Part shown: one piece after another, positions 34,647 to 43,709 of the stretch
How the letters are laid out: each line of letters starts with the position of its first letter
Position numbering within the stretch: the stretch's first letter is position 1
Assembly (NCBI RefSeq): GCF_019457615.1
Contig: NZ_CP080414.1
Span: 1,920,501 to 1,984,500 of the forward strand
From: Shewanella zhangzhouensis
Lineage (GTDB): Bacteria; Pseudomonadota; Gammaproteobacteria; Enterobacterales; Shewanellaceae
Reading direction: 5' to 3'
Length of the DNA stretch: 64,000 nt
Notes under the pieces: model-generated
What the model saw: the letters and a program-made list of their open reading frames with translations, nothing else
Database searches by the model: none
Told to the model about the DNA's origin: nothing
Made by a program: the position numbers and the translations under genes

Positions 34647-35807
34647 TTAGTCTTCGAGCCAGGAGCGGTTGTAATCGGGTGCCATGCAGTTTTTCACGTG
34701 TTCGGTCAGCTGCAGTGGCGCAAAGGTGTCTACCATCACGGCGTACTCGTAGGTGTCCTTCTTACCGATGGACGCCTCGGTGCGGCCAGGCTGCGGACCG
34801 TGGGCCACGCCTTTCTGGTGCAGGGTGATGTAACCGGCTTCAATGCCGGTGCGGCTCATAAAATCACCGTCGACGTAGTAGAGCACTTCGTCGCTGTCGA
34901 TGTTGTTATGGTAGTAAGGGGCCGGAATTGCCTGCGGGTGGAAATCGTAGGGGCGCGGCACAAAGTTGCAGATAACGAAGTTTCTGGCCACAAACAGCAG
35001 GTGATCCGACGGCGGCAGGTGGATTTTGCCCACCTTGGGCGCGTATTCGGTGATGTTGAAGGCCCAGGGATACACAAAACCGTCCCAGCCCACCAGATCA
35101 AAGGGATGCCACTCCAACTGCGTCAGCTGATACTTATCGCCAAACTTGCACACCAACGGGAAGTTTCCGCGCTCAACCACGACGTCCTTAAGCTCGGGCA
35201 CGCGGATATCGCGCTCGCAATATGGCGCAGATTCCAGCAACTGACCGTATTCGTTACGGAAATGCTTGGGGATCTCCACCATGGTAAAAGATTCAATCAC
35301 GAACAGGCGTACATTGCTGTAATCGTTGAACTTGAGCTGATAAGTAGTGCCGCGCGGGATAACCAGATAGTCCCACTTTTTCACTTCAAGCTCGCCATAT
35401 TCCGACAGCAGGACACCGTCGCCTTCATGGACAAACACCACTTCATCGGCATAGGCGTTACGGTAAAACTCATCCGTATCAGCAGTTACCTTGGCGGTAT
35501 AGAGCGCGACGTCAGCGTTAAAGAAAATCTTGTTGCGGGCAGAGAAGAAATTGCCTTCACCATCGGCCAGACGTGAGTCCAGCTTATAGTTTTGTACCAG
35601 TGAATCGACCCAGGTGTCGCCGTGAGTCAGTGACATGGGGGCCACTTCCAGCGCCTTGGTGGGCATATTGTGGTGGTACTTGTTGGAATAGATGTTCGAA
35701 AACCCGTGGGTAGAGAACAACTCTTCGCGGTAAAGCTCTCCATTTTCCTTGGCAAACGCAATATGGCGCTTGTGCGGGATCTGACCTTGCTTCACATAAA
35801 ATGGCAT
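34647..35807 (-). CDS. hmgA: Homogentisate 1,2-dioxygenase, short bacterial type
   Basis: This is a 386-residue cupin enzyme that opens the homogentisate ring to maleylacetoacetate. It is shorter than the roughly 435-445 residues of the human and Pseudomonas enzymes. Iron ligands fit the C-terminal half: His300, an acidic residue at 306 or 307, and His336 in TLHQKGVAHGPQPG. A GAGGA site precedes the ATG. It is the first gene of the tyrosine operon with hppD behind. The next enzymes (isomerase, fumarylacetoacetase) are not in this window. Confidence 0.92.
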   Translation of the reverse strand: MPFYVKQGQIPHKRHIAFAKENGELYREELFSTHGFSNIYSNKYHHNMPTKALEVAPMSLTHGDTWVDSLVQNYKLDSRLADGEGNFFSARNKIFFNADVALYTAKVTADTDEFYRNAYADEVVFVHEGDGVLLSEYGELEVKKWDYLVIPRGTTYQLKFNDYSNVRLFVIESFTMVEIPKHFRNEYGQLLESAPYCERDIRVPELKDVVVERGNFPLVCKFGDKYQLTQLEWHPFDLVGWDGFVYPWAFNITEYAPKVGKIHLPPSDHLLFVARNFVICNFVPRPYDFHPQAIPAPYYHNNIDSDEVLYYVDGDFMSRTGIEAGYITLHQKGVAHGPQPGRTEASIGKKDTYEYAVMVDTFAPLQLTEHVKNCMAPDYNRSWLED

Positions 35808-35875
35808 TTGTTTTTATCCTCTATTGGGCTCCTGTGGCCCATTTACCCGCCGAATTGGCGCTATATGTGATCTGG

Positions 35876-35903
35876 GTATCAATTTAGTTGCCGACTTGTA
35901 CAA
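35876..35903 (-). promoter_or_regulatory. hmgA: Candidate promoter of hmgA-hppD
   Basis: On the minus strand TTGTAC and TGATAC are separated by 16 bases. This gives a start near 35869 and a leader of about 62 bases. The LysR-type site at 35929-35949 would then lie at about -60 to -80, the typical activator position. Confidence 0.5.
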
Positions 35904-35928
35904 AAAAAAGAATAATTAATCGGTAATC

Positions 35929-35949
35929 ACCATCTAAAAAATAGATGGT
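35929..35949. promoter_or_regulatory. LysR-type operator between hmgA and its regulator
   Basis: ACCATCTA and TAGATGGT form a perfect 8-bp inverted repeat around five A. Inside it, ATCTA-N5-TAGAT has the T-N11-A shape recognised by LysR-type proteins. It lies 48 bases before the LysR start codon and about 120 before that of hmgA, so one site can serve autoregulation and activation. Confidence 0.7.
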
Positions 35950-35997
35950 AAAGGTCGCGTTACGCTTTTGTTCATTGTCTGAGCCGGGAGAGGGCCG

Positions 35998-36912
35998 ATG
36001 CGCATCGATGTGGATGCCTTTAAGGTATTGGAAGTACTGGTGGAAGAGGGCAGCTTTGCCAAGGCGGCAGAGCGGCTGCACAAGGCCCAGTCGGCGGTGA
36101 GCTACCAGATTAAAAAACTCGAGCAGCACCTGGGCGTGAGTCTGCTCTCGAGGGAACAGTACCGCGCCGAGCTGACCGCGGAAGGGCGGGTGATTTTGGC
36201 CGAAGGCCAGCGGCTTTTGTCCCACCTTGCCAATATCGAGCATCTGGCCAGCCGTTTCAGTGAAGGCTGGGAGCCCAAGCTTGAGCTTGTGATTGACGGC
36301 GCCTTGCCGATGGAGCCGATTATGACGGCACTCAAACGTATGGCCGAGCATCAAATTCCCACCAAAATTCAGCTCAATATGGAGTTCCTTGGCGGGGTGC
36401 AGCACAGATTCGAGCGCGACAATGCCGATTTGATGCTGGTAAAAGACTACCGCACCGGCCCCTATTATTACGCCAAACCCCTGCCGGCCATCACCAGCGT
36501 GTTGCTGGCGGCGCCCCATCACCCGCTGGCGGGGCGTAAAGCGCTCACCCTCACCGAGCTTCAGCAACACGTAGAGCTGACGATCGAAGACTCATCGCCA
36601 GTGAAAACCTACCGTGACGAGCTGCAGTTTGGTGGCGATAAAGTCTTTTATCTCTCTGGTTTTATTATGAAAAAGAACGCGCTGTTAAAAGGCCTGGGCT
36701 TTGGTTGGATGCCGGACTTTTTGGTGCGTGATGAGCTTAAAGCGGGACTGCTTACTGAAATTGATTTTGTTGGCGGCAGCCGTTACACCTTCGTGCCGCA
36801 GTTGGTGTCGACCCTCGAGCGCCCCCTGGGCCGCGCCGGCAGGCTCTTTACCGAACTGATTTTGGAAGAATTTGCCAAGGAGCCCATGGGGATCCCTGAG
36901 GGTCTGGGTTAA
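35998..36912 (+). CDS. LysR-family regulator, probable activator of tyrosine catabolism
   Basis: This is a 304-residue protein with an N-terminal winged helix-turn-helix (SFAKAAERLHKAQSAVSYQIKKLEQHLG, residues 17-45) and a periplasmic-binding-like effector domain (LELVIDGALPMEPIMTALKRM onward). A GGGAGAG site precedes the ATG. It is divergent from hmgA-hppD, with a LysR-type operator in between, so it very probably controls that operon. The effector is likely a tyrosine-pathway intermediate, but the sequence does not say which. Confidence 0.92.
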   Translation: MRIDVDAFKVLEVLVEEGSFAKAAERLHKAQSAVSYQIKKLEQHLGVSLLSREQYRAELTAEGRVILAEGQRLLSHLANIEHLASRFSEGWEPKLELVIDGALPMEPIMTALKRMAEHQIPTKIQLNMEFLGGVQHRFERDNADLMLVKDYRTGPYYYAKPLPAITSVLLAAPHHPLAGRKALTLTELQQHVELTIEDSSPVKTYRDELQFGGDKVFYLSGFIMKKNALLKGLGFGWMPDFLVRDELKAGLLTEIDFVGGSRYTFVPQLVSTLERPLGRAGRLFTELILEEFAKEPMGIPEGLG

Positions 36913-37018
36913 TACCTTACTTAAGCTGTTGACACAGTTGTTTACATTTCGGCTCTGACAAGTGACATATTATGTCGTATGTTGAGCCACATCCGTTAAA
37001 CGTCAGATGGGGAAAAGG

Positions 37019-37813
37019 ATGATGAGACGTTGTCACGAAGTGGACTATGAAATTCGCGGCGAAAGCATGCAGCTGGTGGAAGTGGAGCTGGATCCCGGTG
37101 AAACCGTGATTGCCGAAGCAGGCGCTATGACCTACATGGAAGAGGGCATTCAGTTTGAGGCACGCATGGGCGATGGCTCGCAGCCTGAGTCCGGCTTTTT
37201 CGGTGCCCTGATGGGCGCGGGCAAGCGTATGCTCACCGGCGAGAGCCTGTTTATGACCCACTTTACCAACCAGGGGCACGGCAAGCGTCGGGTGGCGTTT
37301 TCAGCGCCATACCCGGGTACCTTGCTGGCGCTGGATATGGCTGAGCTCGGCGGTGAGCTTATTCTGCAAAAAGACAGCTTTCTGGCAGCTGCCCTTGGCA
37401 CCCAAATCACCATGACCTTTAACAAGCGCCTGGGTACCGGCTTCTTTGGCGGTGAAGGCTTTATCATGCAAAAGCTCAAGGGCGATGGCATGGCCTTTGT
37501 GCACGCCGGTGGCACCCTTATCAAGAAGGAACTCAGAGGCGAGACACTGCGGGTGGATACCGGCTGTTTAGTGGGCTTTACCCCCGGCATCGATTACGAC
37601 ATTCAGCGCGCAGGCTCGCTTAAATCCATGGTCTTTGGCGGTGAAGGCCTGTTTCTGGCCACGCTGCAAGGTCATGGCACTGTATGGCTGCAAAGCCTGC
37701 CGTTCTCGCGCATGGCCGACCGTATTATTGCCCATGCGCCTTCGGCGGGTGGTTCCAGTAGGGGTGAAGGTTCGGTGCTTGGCGGCCTTGGCCGCATGCT
37801 GGATGGGGATTGA
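37019..37813 (+). CDS. TIGR00266/AIM24-family protein
   Basis: Adjacent in-frame ATG codons lie at 37007, 37019 and 37022. The GGGGA at 37009-37013 favours one of the last two; I use 37019 for 264 residues. The protein is beta-rich with repeated HDVSYEIRG-like strands, LDPGETVIAEAGAMTYME near the N-terminus and GEGLFLATLQGHGTVWLQSLPF near the C-terminus, as in the TIGR00266/AIM24 family. Bacterial members have no settled function; the mitochondrial relative affects inner-membrane organisation. It is a single gene closed by a terminator. Confidence 0.88.
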   Translation: MMRRCHEVDYEIRGESMQLVEVELDPGETVIAEAGAMTYMEEGIQFEARMGDGSQPESGFFGALMGAGKRMLTGESLFMTHFTNQGHGKRRVAFSAPYPGTLLALDMAELGGELILQKDSFLAAALGTQITMTFNKRLGTGFFGGEGFIMQKLKGDGMAFVHAGGTLIKKELRGETLRVDTGCLVGFTPGIDYDIQRAGSLKSMVFGGEGLFLATLQGHGTVWLQSLPFSRMADRIIAHAPSAGGSSRGEGSVLGGLGRMLDGD

Positions 37814-37832
37814 TACGCTGGAGCGCAGAAAT

Positions 37833-37860
37833 AAAAAGGGAGCCGGATGGCTCCCTTTTT
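37833..37860 (+). terminator. Terminator after the AIM24-like gene
   Basis: AAAAAGGGAGCC pairs with GGCTCCCTTTTT around GGAT, 19 bases after the stop codon. It can also act for the convergent RcnB-like gene. Confidence 0.85.
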
Positions 37861-37889
37861 ACGTTGGCGTGACAGGCAGATTATCGATA

Positions 37890-38249
37890 TTACTCGTTGA
37901 TAATATCAATAATTTTGCGGGTTTTGTCGTGGATCTTAAAAAGCGAATCGTCGATGCGGATAGTCACGGCGCCATCGATACCGATTGGGCCCACCCGCAC
38001 GCCACGGTCGTAGATGTCCAGATCCAGAATATCGCCGCGATTATACTTTTTCTGCCATCCGGGAGGCAGTGGCTCGCCCTTGGCAACCTTCTTTTGCAGA
38101 CCGGGAGGCAAGTCTTTTCCATCTGAGCGGTACTCATTGTAGGACTTATCTTTATGGTCCTTGTGCTCTTTATGGTCCTTGTCGTTTTTGGCCATCGCAC
38201 CTGTACTGAGTGCTGTCGCCAGCATCAAAAACATCCATTTGTTTTTCAT
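37890..38249 (-). CDS. RcnB-like exported protein
   Basis: This is a 119-residue exported protein: signal peptide with cleavage after GAMA (about residue 20), then a His-Lys-Asp-rich stretch (KDHKEHKDHKDK) and the RcnB-type pattern LPPGLQKKVAKGEPLPPGW. Its C-terminal half is beta-rich. RcnB in E. coli is a periplasmic protein in nickel/cobalt homeostasis, and the His-rich segment here could bind metal. Many family members have not been tested. No metal-export gene is nearby. Confidence 0.8.
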   Translation of the reverse strand: MKNKWMFLMLATALSTGAMAKNDKDHKEHKDHKDKSYNEYRSDGKDLPPGLQKKVAKGEPLPPGWQKKYNRGDILDLDIYDRGVRVGPIGIDGAVTIRIDDSLFKIHDKTRKIIDIINE

Positions 38250-38281
38250 CGGACTCTCCTGAACCTCATTTGAGGTACGCT

Positions 38282-38752
38282 TTAAAGGGATTCACCAGCC
38301 ATCTGGTGGATGAGTTGCCAATGGATTTCATCCACTGGTTGTATGCTTAACCTTGAGCCTTTTTGTACCAGAAACATATCGGCCAGACCAGGGTGACTCT
38401 TGATGGCTGTCAGGGTCACAGGTTTTGCAAATTCTTTCACAAACCGTATATCCAGCTGGAGCCAGCGGGGCGCATCAGGACTGGATTTGGGATCGAAATA
38501 ATCCGACTCAGGATCCCAGGCACTGCTATCAGGGTAGACTTCACTGGCTACTTCGGCGACGCCGACAACGGCGGGAACCTTGCAGCTGGAATGGTAGAAA
38601 AATACCTTATCACCAACTTTCATCGCATCCCGCATAAAGTTGCGGGCCTGATAATTGCGGATCCCATGCCAGCCTTCGGTTTGCTGTGGCCTGGCGGCCA
38701 GATCTCGGATGCTGAATTCATCAGGTTCCGATTTCATCAACCAGTAGTTCAT
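38282..38752 (-). CDS. EVE-domain protein
   Basis: The ATG at 38752 (MNYWLMKSEPDEFSI) matches the usual start of this family. The product has 156 residues. The EVE domain is recognised by MKSEPDEFS, the GWHGIRNYQARNFMR segment and VGDKVFFYHSSCKVPAVVG. EVE is a PUA-related fold thought to bind modified bases in DNA or RNA. Stand-alone copies of this size are common in proteobacteria and have no assigned reaction. Confidence 0.92.
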   Translation of the reverse strand: MNYWLMKSEPDEFSIRDLAARPQQTEGWHGIRNYQARNFMRDAMKVGDKVFFYHSSCKVPAVVGVAEVASEVYPDSSAWDPESDYFDPKSSPDAPRWLQLDIRFVKEFAKPVTLTAIKSHPGLADMFLVQKGSRLSIQPVDEIHWQLIHQMAGESL

Positions 38753-38951
38753 TGCATTTCCACTTTTATTTGCAAGTGTTGCCAGTGTAAGGCCTACCGG
38801 GCGCGCTGCAAAGGGCGGCAGCAACTCCCCGAATACAAAGTGGGCAAGCTTTCCCACGCCTCGGCTATCAGTCTGAAGCTCCGGCTGGCGAGATTGCTAT
38901 ACTTTATTCTGAGTTTATTCAGAGGCCGGCCATATCGCCAAGACTAAGGTT

Positions 38952-39731
38952 ATGCTGCCAAGACGACTGCTATCGAGTCCAATGCACTTCTTCAGGCCAA
39001 TGTGGCTGGTGTTGATCCTGTTACTTGTCGGATTTTGCGTTGCCAACAGAGTAAACGCCACCGTAGTCAGGCTCACATCACTGCACTGGCCACCCTATTC
39101 GGGACAAGGTTTGCCATCCGAAGGCGCCGCTGTGGCTGTGGCAAAGGCCGCTTTTGCCGCCATGGGTTATCAACTCGAGGTGGACTTTTATCCCTGGAGC
39201 CGTGCCGTGAAACTGGCCCACCAAAGTAATACTCCCTATGTGGGCTATTTTCCCGAGTACTATTTCGACACAGTGCAATTTGTGTTTTCCCACCCCATGG
39301 GCATGAGTCCGTTGGGACTGCTTGAGCACAAGAGTCATCCTATCAGTTGGGTGTCGGTAAAGGATCTTCGCAACTACCGGTTGGGGGTTGTACAGGATTA
39401 TGTGAATACTGAAGAGCTCGACAGGGCCATTGCCGACGATCTTCAGCCGGCTGAGCAGGTGACATCAGATGAGTTCAACATCAAAAAGGTCGCAGCGGGT
39501 CGTATCGATGCGGCCGTGATAGATGTTTACGTCATGCGCTATTTGCTCAAACAGAGCAGGCTGCAGGGCGTGGCCGATAAAGTGCAAATTAACAGCCAAT
39601 TATTGGCAAACAAGAACCTATATATAGCCTTTAAGAATACGCCGGAAGGACTTCGCTGGCAGGCCATTTTCAATGAAGGCCTGCAGCGAATTGATGCGGC
39701 AGAAGTGATGGCAGAGCACTTGCCTGAATAA
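38952..39731 (+). CDS. Periplasmic solute-binding-like protein (SBP_bac_3 family)
   Basis: This is a 259-residue protein with an N-terminal hydrophobic signal (about residues 17-36, cleavage near VNA). The mature chain has features of family-3 amino-acid-binding proteins: TSLHWPPYSGQGLP at the start, GAAVAVAKAAFAAMGYQLEVDFYPWSRA and later the DAAVIDVYVMRYLL segment. No transporter genes are next to it, so it may be an orphan sensor-like or scavenging protein, as is common in Shewanella. Starts at 38952 or the in-frame ATG at 38982 are both possible. Confidence 0.82.
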   Translation: MLPRRLLSSPMHFFRPMWLVLILLLVGFCVANRVNATVVRLTSLHWPPYSGQGLPSEGAAVAVAKAAFAAMGYQLEVDFYPWSRAVKLAHQSNTPYVGYFPEYYFDTVQFVFSHPMGMSPLGLLEHKSHPISWVSVKDLRNYRLGVVQDYVNTEELDRAIADDLQPAEQVTSDEFNIKKVAAGRIDAAVIDVYVMRYLLKQSRLQGVADKVQINSQLLANKNLYIAFKNTPEGLRWQAIFNEGLQRIDAAEVMAEHLPE

Positions 39732-39739
39732 GAAACACA

Positions 39740-40147
39740 TCACGCGCGAGCAACGACAGTGCGCCCAATCGGGGTCAGGCTGAGCAGCGCCAGTTTAAGG
39801 TGCTGGATGCCGAATGGAATACCAATAATGGTGATAAAACAGGCCAGTGCGTGACCGATGTGACCAATGGCAAGCCAGATCCCAAACAGCAAAAACCAAA
39901 TAACGTTGCCCACCATGCCAAGGGGGCCTGTCCCCAAATCTTCCAGCCCGGTAAGCTCGCGGCGGGACACATGGTCCTGTCCAAAGGGCCAGAATGCCAT
40001 TTCGCCAATCACGAAACAGGCCCGTCCAAAGGGAATACCGATAATGCTGATAAAGCACAGCAGACCCGCAAGCCACCAAGCCAGCCCCATAACAAAGCCA
40101 CCAAGTACAAACCACGCGATATTAAATATAAGCCTGAGCAGGGCCAT
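39740..40147 (-). CDS. YccF-family inner-membrane protein
   Basis: The ATG at 40147 follows AGGAGA. The 135-residue protein contains two copies of the YccF repeat: LRLIFNIAWFVLGGF with FISIIGIPFGRACF, then GNVIWFLLFGIWLA with FITIIGIPFGIQHLKLA. It has about four membrane helices. The function is unknown. Confidence 0.93.
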   Translation of the reverse strand: MALLRLIFNIAWFVLGGFVMGLAWWLAGLLCFISIIGIPFGRACFVIGEMAFWPFGQDHVSRRELTGLEDLGTGPLGMVGNVIWFLLFGIWLAIGHIGHALACFITIIGIPFGIQHLKLALLSLTPIGRTVVARA

Positions 40148-40380
40148 AGGTTCTCCTCTAAAATATGCGTCTATCTTCGATTGATAGATGCTAAGCAAAA
40201 TCAAGGCCATCTGTTTAATTGTAATAATATCAAAGATATATGGTTTTTACTTGCTGGGGAGTTGGTGTGTTTCACCATCCGGTTGGCATAAATTACCAGC
40301 TGTAAGCTGAAAGTCGGCGCAAGTCGCGTTAGACTTGGCGCCTGTTTGTCACCATATTCCTGTCTGAGAAGCGCTTACCC

Positions 40381-41292
40381 ATGCCCAGCCCAAGCCCAGT
40401 CGAGCCATTTTCGTTTTTTGGCCACAATTTGTGGCTCAAGCGGGACGATGTGTTGCCAGAACCCTTCAGCGGCAATAAGGGACGTAAATTTGCCAGCTTG
40501 CTGACCGACCGCTTTGATGGTGTGCAAACCCTGATTGGTTATGGTTCGGCGCAGTCCAATTCGCTTTATTCGCTGGCGGCATTGGCAAGCAGGCGTGCTT
40601 GGCAACTGGAGTTCTACGTCGATCACATTGCCGCCAGCATCTATCAGGGTGAAGAGGGCAACTACGGCGGTGCACTGGCCCTGGGCGCCCAGATAGTTAC
40701 AGTGCCAGAGCAAAACATGTCCCCCCGTGAATACATTGAGTCAATTCGCTTAAAGCAGGTGGACGCTGACGCTTGTCTTTATGTGCCGGAAGGTGGCCGA
40801 TGTGCCCTCGCACGCGCGGGTGTACATGCTCTGGGTCGAGAAATTGCCGATTGGGCCGCCGCCCGGGGCACGGCTGACCTCAAGGTGTTTCTACCGTCCG
40901 GCACTGGCACCACGGCACTTTACCTGAGCGAGTATTTTTATCAGCAGCACAGCGATATCAGGGTGGTGACTTGTCCTGTAGTGGGGGATGGCAATTATCT
41001 TATTGCCCAGTTCGCTGAATTAAGTACCGACAATCACGTTTACCCCGAGGTGGTTGGAGACGCCCATCATTACGCCAAACTCAAGCGTGAAGAGCTGGAG
41101 ATATGGATGACGATGCGTCGCCAGGGGCTGGAATTTGAGCTTTTGTACGACCCTTGCGGGCTGCTGGTATTGAAGTCATTGCTGGATGCCAATGCTGAGG
41201 GAAACTGGCTGTACCTGCACCAGGGAGGGCTCAGGGGGAATGTGTCCATGTTGCCCCGCTACCGGCGCAAGTTTGCACAGCTATTCGAATAA
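40381..41292 (+). CDS. PLP enzyme of the ACC deaminase / D-cysteine desulfhydrase family
   Basis: This is a 303-residue fold-type II PLP enzyme. The PLP lysine lies in FSGNKGRKFASLL near residue 36-41, followed by IGYGSAQSNSLYSLAALA, and the phosphate-binding loop LPSGTGTTALYLSEY is near residues 178-192. Relatives cut D-cysteine to pyruvate, sulfide and ammonia or act on 1-aminocyclopropane-1-carboxylate. The substrate cannot be fixed from sequence. It stands alone. Confidence 0.85.
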   Translation: MPSPSPVEPFSFFGHNLWLKRDDVLPEPFSGNKGRKFASLLTDRFDGVQTLIGYGSAQSNSLYSLAALASRRAWQLEFYVDHIAASIYQGEEGNYGGALALGAQIVTVPEQNMSPREYIESIRLKQVDADACLYVPEGGRCALARAGVHALGREIADWAAARGTADLKVFLPSGTGTTALYLSEYFYQQHSDIRVVTCPVVGDGNYLIAQFAELSTDNHVYPEVVGDAHHYAKLKREELEIWMTMRRQGLEFELLYDPCGLLVLKSLLDANAEGNWLYLHQGGLRGNVSMLPRYRRKFAQLFE

Positions 41293-41401
41293 GATGTCGC
41301 CTGAGCGGAAAGCACCTGTGAAATCGTGCTCTCTGCGCAGGCGTTGGGTATCGCTTGGGAAAGTGAGAGGAATAGGGAAATTCCCAGCGAACGGCTATTG
41401 A

Positions 41402-41575
41402 TTACTTATTGCTGCTCAGCAGCCACTTCATGAATCTCAGCGCTTCGGTGCGCTTCGAGAAGGTCCGCCTGTTTTTACCGTGCTTGTCGGTAAAGGCGAT
41501 TGAGCTTTTATTGAGGGAGATGGAATCTACCGGAAATGCCACGCTGATTTCATGGCCATCTAATTTGTATGACAT
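41402..41575 (-). CDS. 57-residue hypothetical protein
   Basis: The ATG at 41575 follows an AGGAG site 8 bases upstream, better than the longer start at 41605. The product is small, soluble and basic at the end, with a beta-strand-like start (YKLDGHEISVAFPVDSISL) and a C-terminal TEALRFMKWLLSSNK helix. It resembles no domain I know. Codon use and the ribosome site argue that it is real. Confidence 0.55.
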   Translation of the reverse strand: MSYKLDGHEISVAFPVDSISLNKSSIAFTDKHGKNRRTFSKRTEALRFMKWLLSSNK

Positions 41576-41947
41576 AAGCCACACTCCTTGTTTCTTTGTC
41601 GCCATTTAAGGGCGAAATTAATCTAACTATAAAATATCCTTAGCAAAAATATGCAAAAGACGGTTGTGAGGACCACCGAGACTAGCGTATTGATGCCAGG
41701 TTTGCAAGTTAGCCGCCCCGATGACGTTAATCGACAACGCCTGGCTTGGGGCGATTCAGTGCATTTGAGCAGAGTCAGATGACGCTGGGATGACAATGAC
41801 AAGAAACTTAATCCACAGAATTGCCACCAGCCGCCACTTCGGGTGCCTGTGGCTGCAATTGCCGACGTAAAACCTGTGGTTACAACACTGTGAAAATATT
41901 GTGCCGGTGATAATATCCAGAGGTTACCCGAGTGATGGAATCGTACT
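41576..41947. other. Intergenic region upstream of the MscS-type gene
   Basis: These 372 bases contain no convincing gene. A TGATAATAT stretch near 41908-41916 could be a -10 region for the mscS-type gene, but no paired -35 is clear. I see no repeat or terminator. Confidence 0.3.
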
Positions 41948-43552
41948 ATGAAACGGATTTATCAGGTTTTTATCCTGTTTTGTTTTGGATTGTTCACCAG
42001 TTTGAGCGCGGCCAATTCATCCCTGACCTTGATGCAGGCATTGGATAAGTCCAATGAGATAGAGGAGGTGCAAGCCCCGACGCCCGAGCAATACCCATAC
42101 CGTGACCTTTTGTGGCGGGATACCCCCAGAGGTGCATTACAGGGGTTCTTGAAGGCTGCCTGGGATCAGGATTACGCCCGGGCTTCGGAGTATTTGGACT
42201 TGCGATTTTTACCGGGGCGAATGAGCCCGGCCCAAGGGGAAAAGTATGCCCGGGATCTGCAAGCCATCCTGGACCGTAACATCTGGATTGACCTGGATAC
42301 AGTGAATGACACCCCGCAGGGCAATGAGCAGGATAATCTGCCTGCCTATCGCGATGTATTTGCCCGTATTCAGGTGGGTAACAAGGATGCGGTGTTTTTT
42401 CTGCAGAGAGTGCCTGATGCCGACATCGGCAGTATCTGGAAGATCTCCAATGCCACCATAGCTCAGGTGCCAACACTCTACGAAAAGCTGGGCTATGGCC
42501 CCTGGGTTGAATGGTTTATTGCTCACGTGCCAGAGGGGCGACTATTCAGGCTTAACCTTTGGGAATGGGCTTTTATGCTGACATTCCTGGCGGCATCATT
42601 GCTGTTGGTGATCCCGGTTGCCTGGATAGTGAAATGGCTGCTGCTAAGGACCCAATGGCAGCACCGTGAGGAAACGGCCCGGATAGTCACTGGGCCACTG
42701 TGCTTTTTTGTGGCAGTGGTACTGAATAAGGCAGCAATTCTGCAAACGACCTTGCCGGTAATGACCAAAGAGCTTATCGACACCGGGGTGTTTTTAGTGC
42801 TGACATTGGTGTGGCTGCTCTGGTCGCTGATGGGGCTCATGCAAAGTGTACTCAAGGCACGCTGGACGGAAAAGGGCAGCAAGCAGGCTGCCTCCCTGCT
42901 GCGGCCATTGACCAATTTTTTCCGCATTTTTATGTTGGCAATGGTGTCGCTGATTTGGTTGCAACACCTGGGGTTCAATGTGGGGGCAATTCTGGCGGGT
43001 ATGGGCATTGGCGGTATCGCGTTGGCATTGGCATCCAAACAGTCCATCGAAAACTTTATCGGCACTGTGACCCTGTATTCCTCTGCACCGCTCAAAGTAG
43101 GTAACCTGTGTAAACTTGGCAATTTGCGGGGCACAGTGGAAGAAATTGGCCTTCGCTGTACCCGTATTCGCACCCTCGACCGGTCTGTGATCCATATTCC
43201 CAATGCCAAGCTCGCGGAAATGGAAATCGAAAACATCTCAGAGCGGGAAAAAATCCGGTTTAAAACCGATATCCGCCTGGATTACAACACCAGTGCCGAG
43301 CAAATCAAAAAAATCACGGAAGATATCAAAGCCTTGCTTGAGACTACCGATAAGGTTAACGAAAAGCCCCTGCGGGTCACCTTCAGCGGTTTTGGCTTGC
43401 ACGGTCTTGAAATCAATGTGTTTGCCTATGTGGGCACCACGAGTTTGCCCACCTACCAACAGGTGGCACACGAGCTGAATCTGGGCATTATGGAAATCGT
43501 GGCCAAACATGGCTCCAAGGTGGTGCCAGCCTTGGCTCCGGTAGCGCCTTAA
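41948..43552 (+). CDS. MscS-family mechanosensitive channel
   Basis: This is a 534-residue protein. After a signal peptide there is a soluble periplasmic region (to about residue 190), then about five membrane helices. The pore helix region reads ILAGMGIGGIALALASKQSIENFIG, followed by the cytoplasmic MscS beta domain (VGNLCKLGNLRGTVEEIGLRCTR) and a C-terminal alpha/beta domain. It is larger than E. coli MscS (286) and similar to YbiO/YnaI-type channels. It should open on membrane tension and release solutes in osmotic downshock. It ends in a strong shared terminator. Confidence 0.94.
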   Translation: MKRIYQVFILFCFGLFTSLSAANSSLTLMQALDKSNEIEEVQAPTPEQYPYRDLLWRDTPRGALQGFLKAAWDQDYARASEYLDLRFLPGRMSPAQGEKYARDLQAILDRNIWIDLDTVNDTPQGNEQDNLPAYRDVFARIQVGNKDAVFFLQRVPDADIGSIWKISNATIAQVPTLYEKLGYGPWVEWFIAHVPEGRLFRLNLWEWAFMLTFLAASLLLVIPVAWIVKWLLLRTQWQHREETARIVTGPLCFFVAVVLNKAAILQTTLPVMTKELIDTGVFLVLTLVWLLWSLMGLMQSVLKARWTEKGSKQAASLLRPLTNFFRIFMLAMVSLIWLQHLGFNVGAILAGMGIGGIALALASKQSIENFIGTVTLYSSAPLKVGNLCKLGNLRGTVEEIGLRCTRIRTLDRSVIHIPNAKLAEMEIENISEREKIRFKTDIRLDYNTSAEQIKKITEDIKALLETTDKVNEKPLRVTFSGFGLHGLEINVFAYVGTTSLPTYQQVAHELNLGIMEIVAKHGSKVVPALAPVAP

Positions 43553-43645
43553 GCTGGCGTTTCCATAAAACGTCCTGAATCATTATCGCTGCTATGTGGT
43601 GGCTTTGAGCACAGATAGCAGCGGTGTCAGTTAGTAGGTAGCAGT

Positions 43646-43678
43646 AGTAAAAAGGTCGCCATTGGCGACCTTTTTACT
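43646..43678. terminator. Bidirectional terminator between mscS-type gene and letB
   Basis: AGTAAAAAGGTCGCC pairs with GGCGACCTTTTTACT around ATT, between convergent genes, with A and T runs for both strands. Confidence 0.92.
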
Positions 43679-43709
43679 AATGAGGATACTATTTCATTTG
43701 ACCTCTGGC

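Noticed and set aside
34698..35576. 292-residue open frame antisense to hmgA
   Set aside because: hmgA has clear iron-ligand motifs and an operon context; the antisense frame has none.
41186..41401. 71-residue open frame over the end of the ACC-deaminase-like gene
   Set aside because: It has no ribosome site, and most of it overlaps the end of the real gene in another frame.
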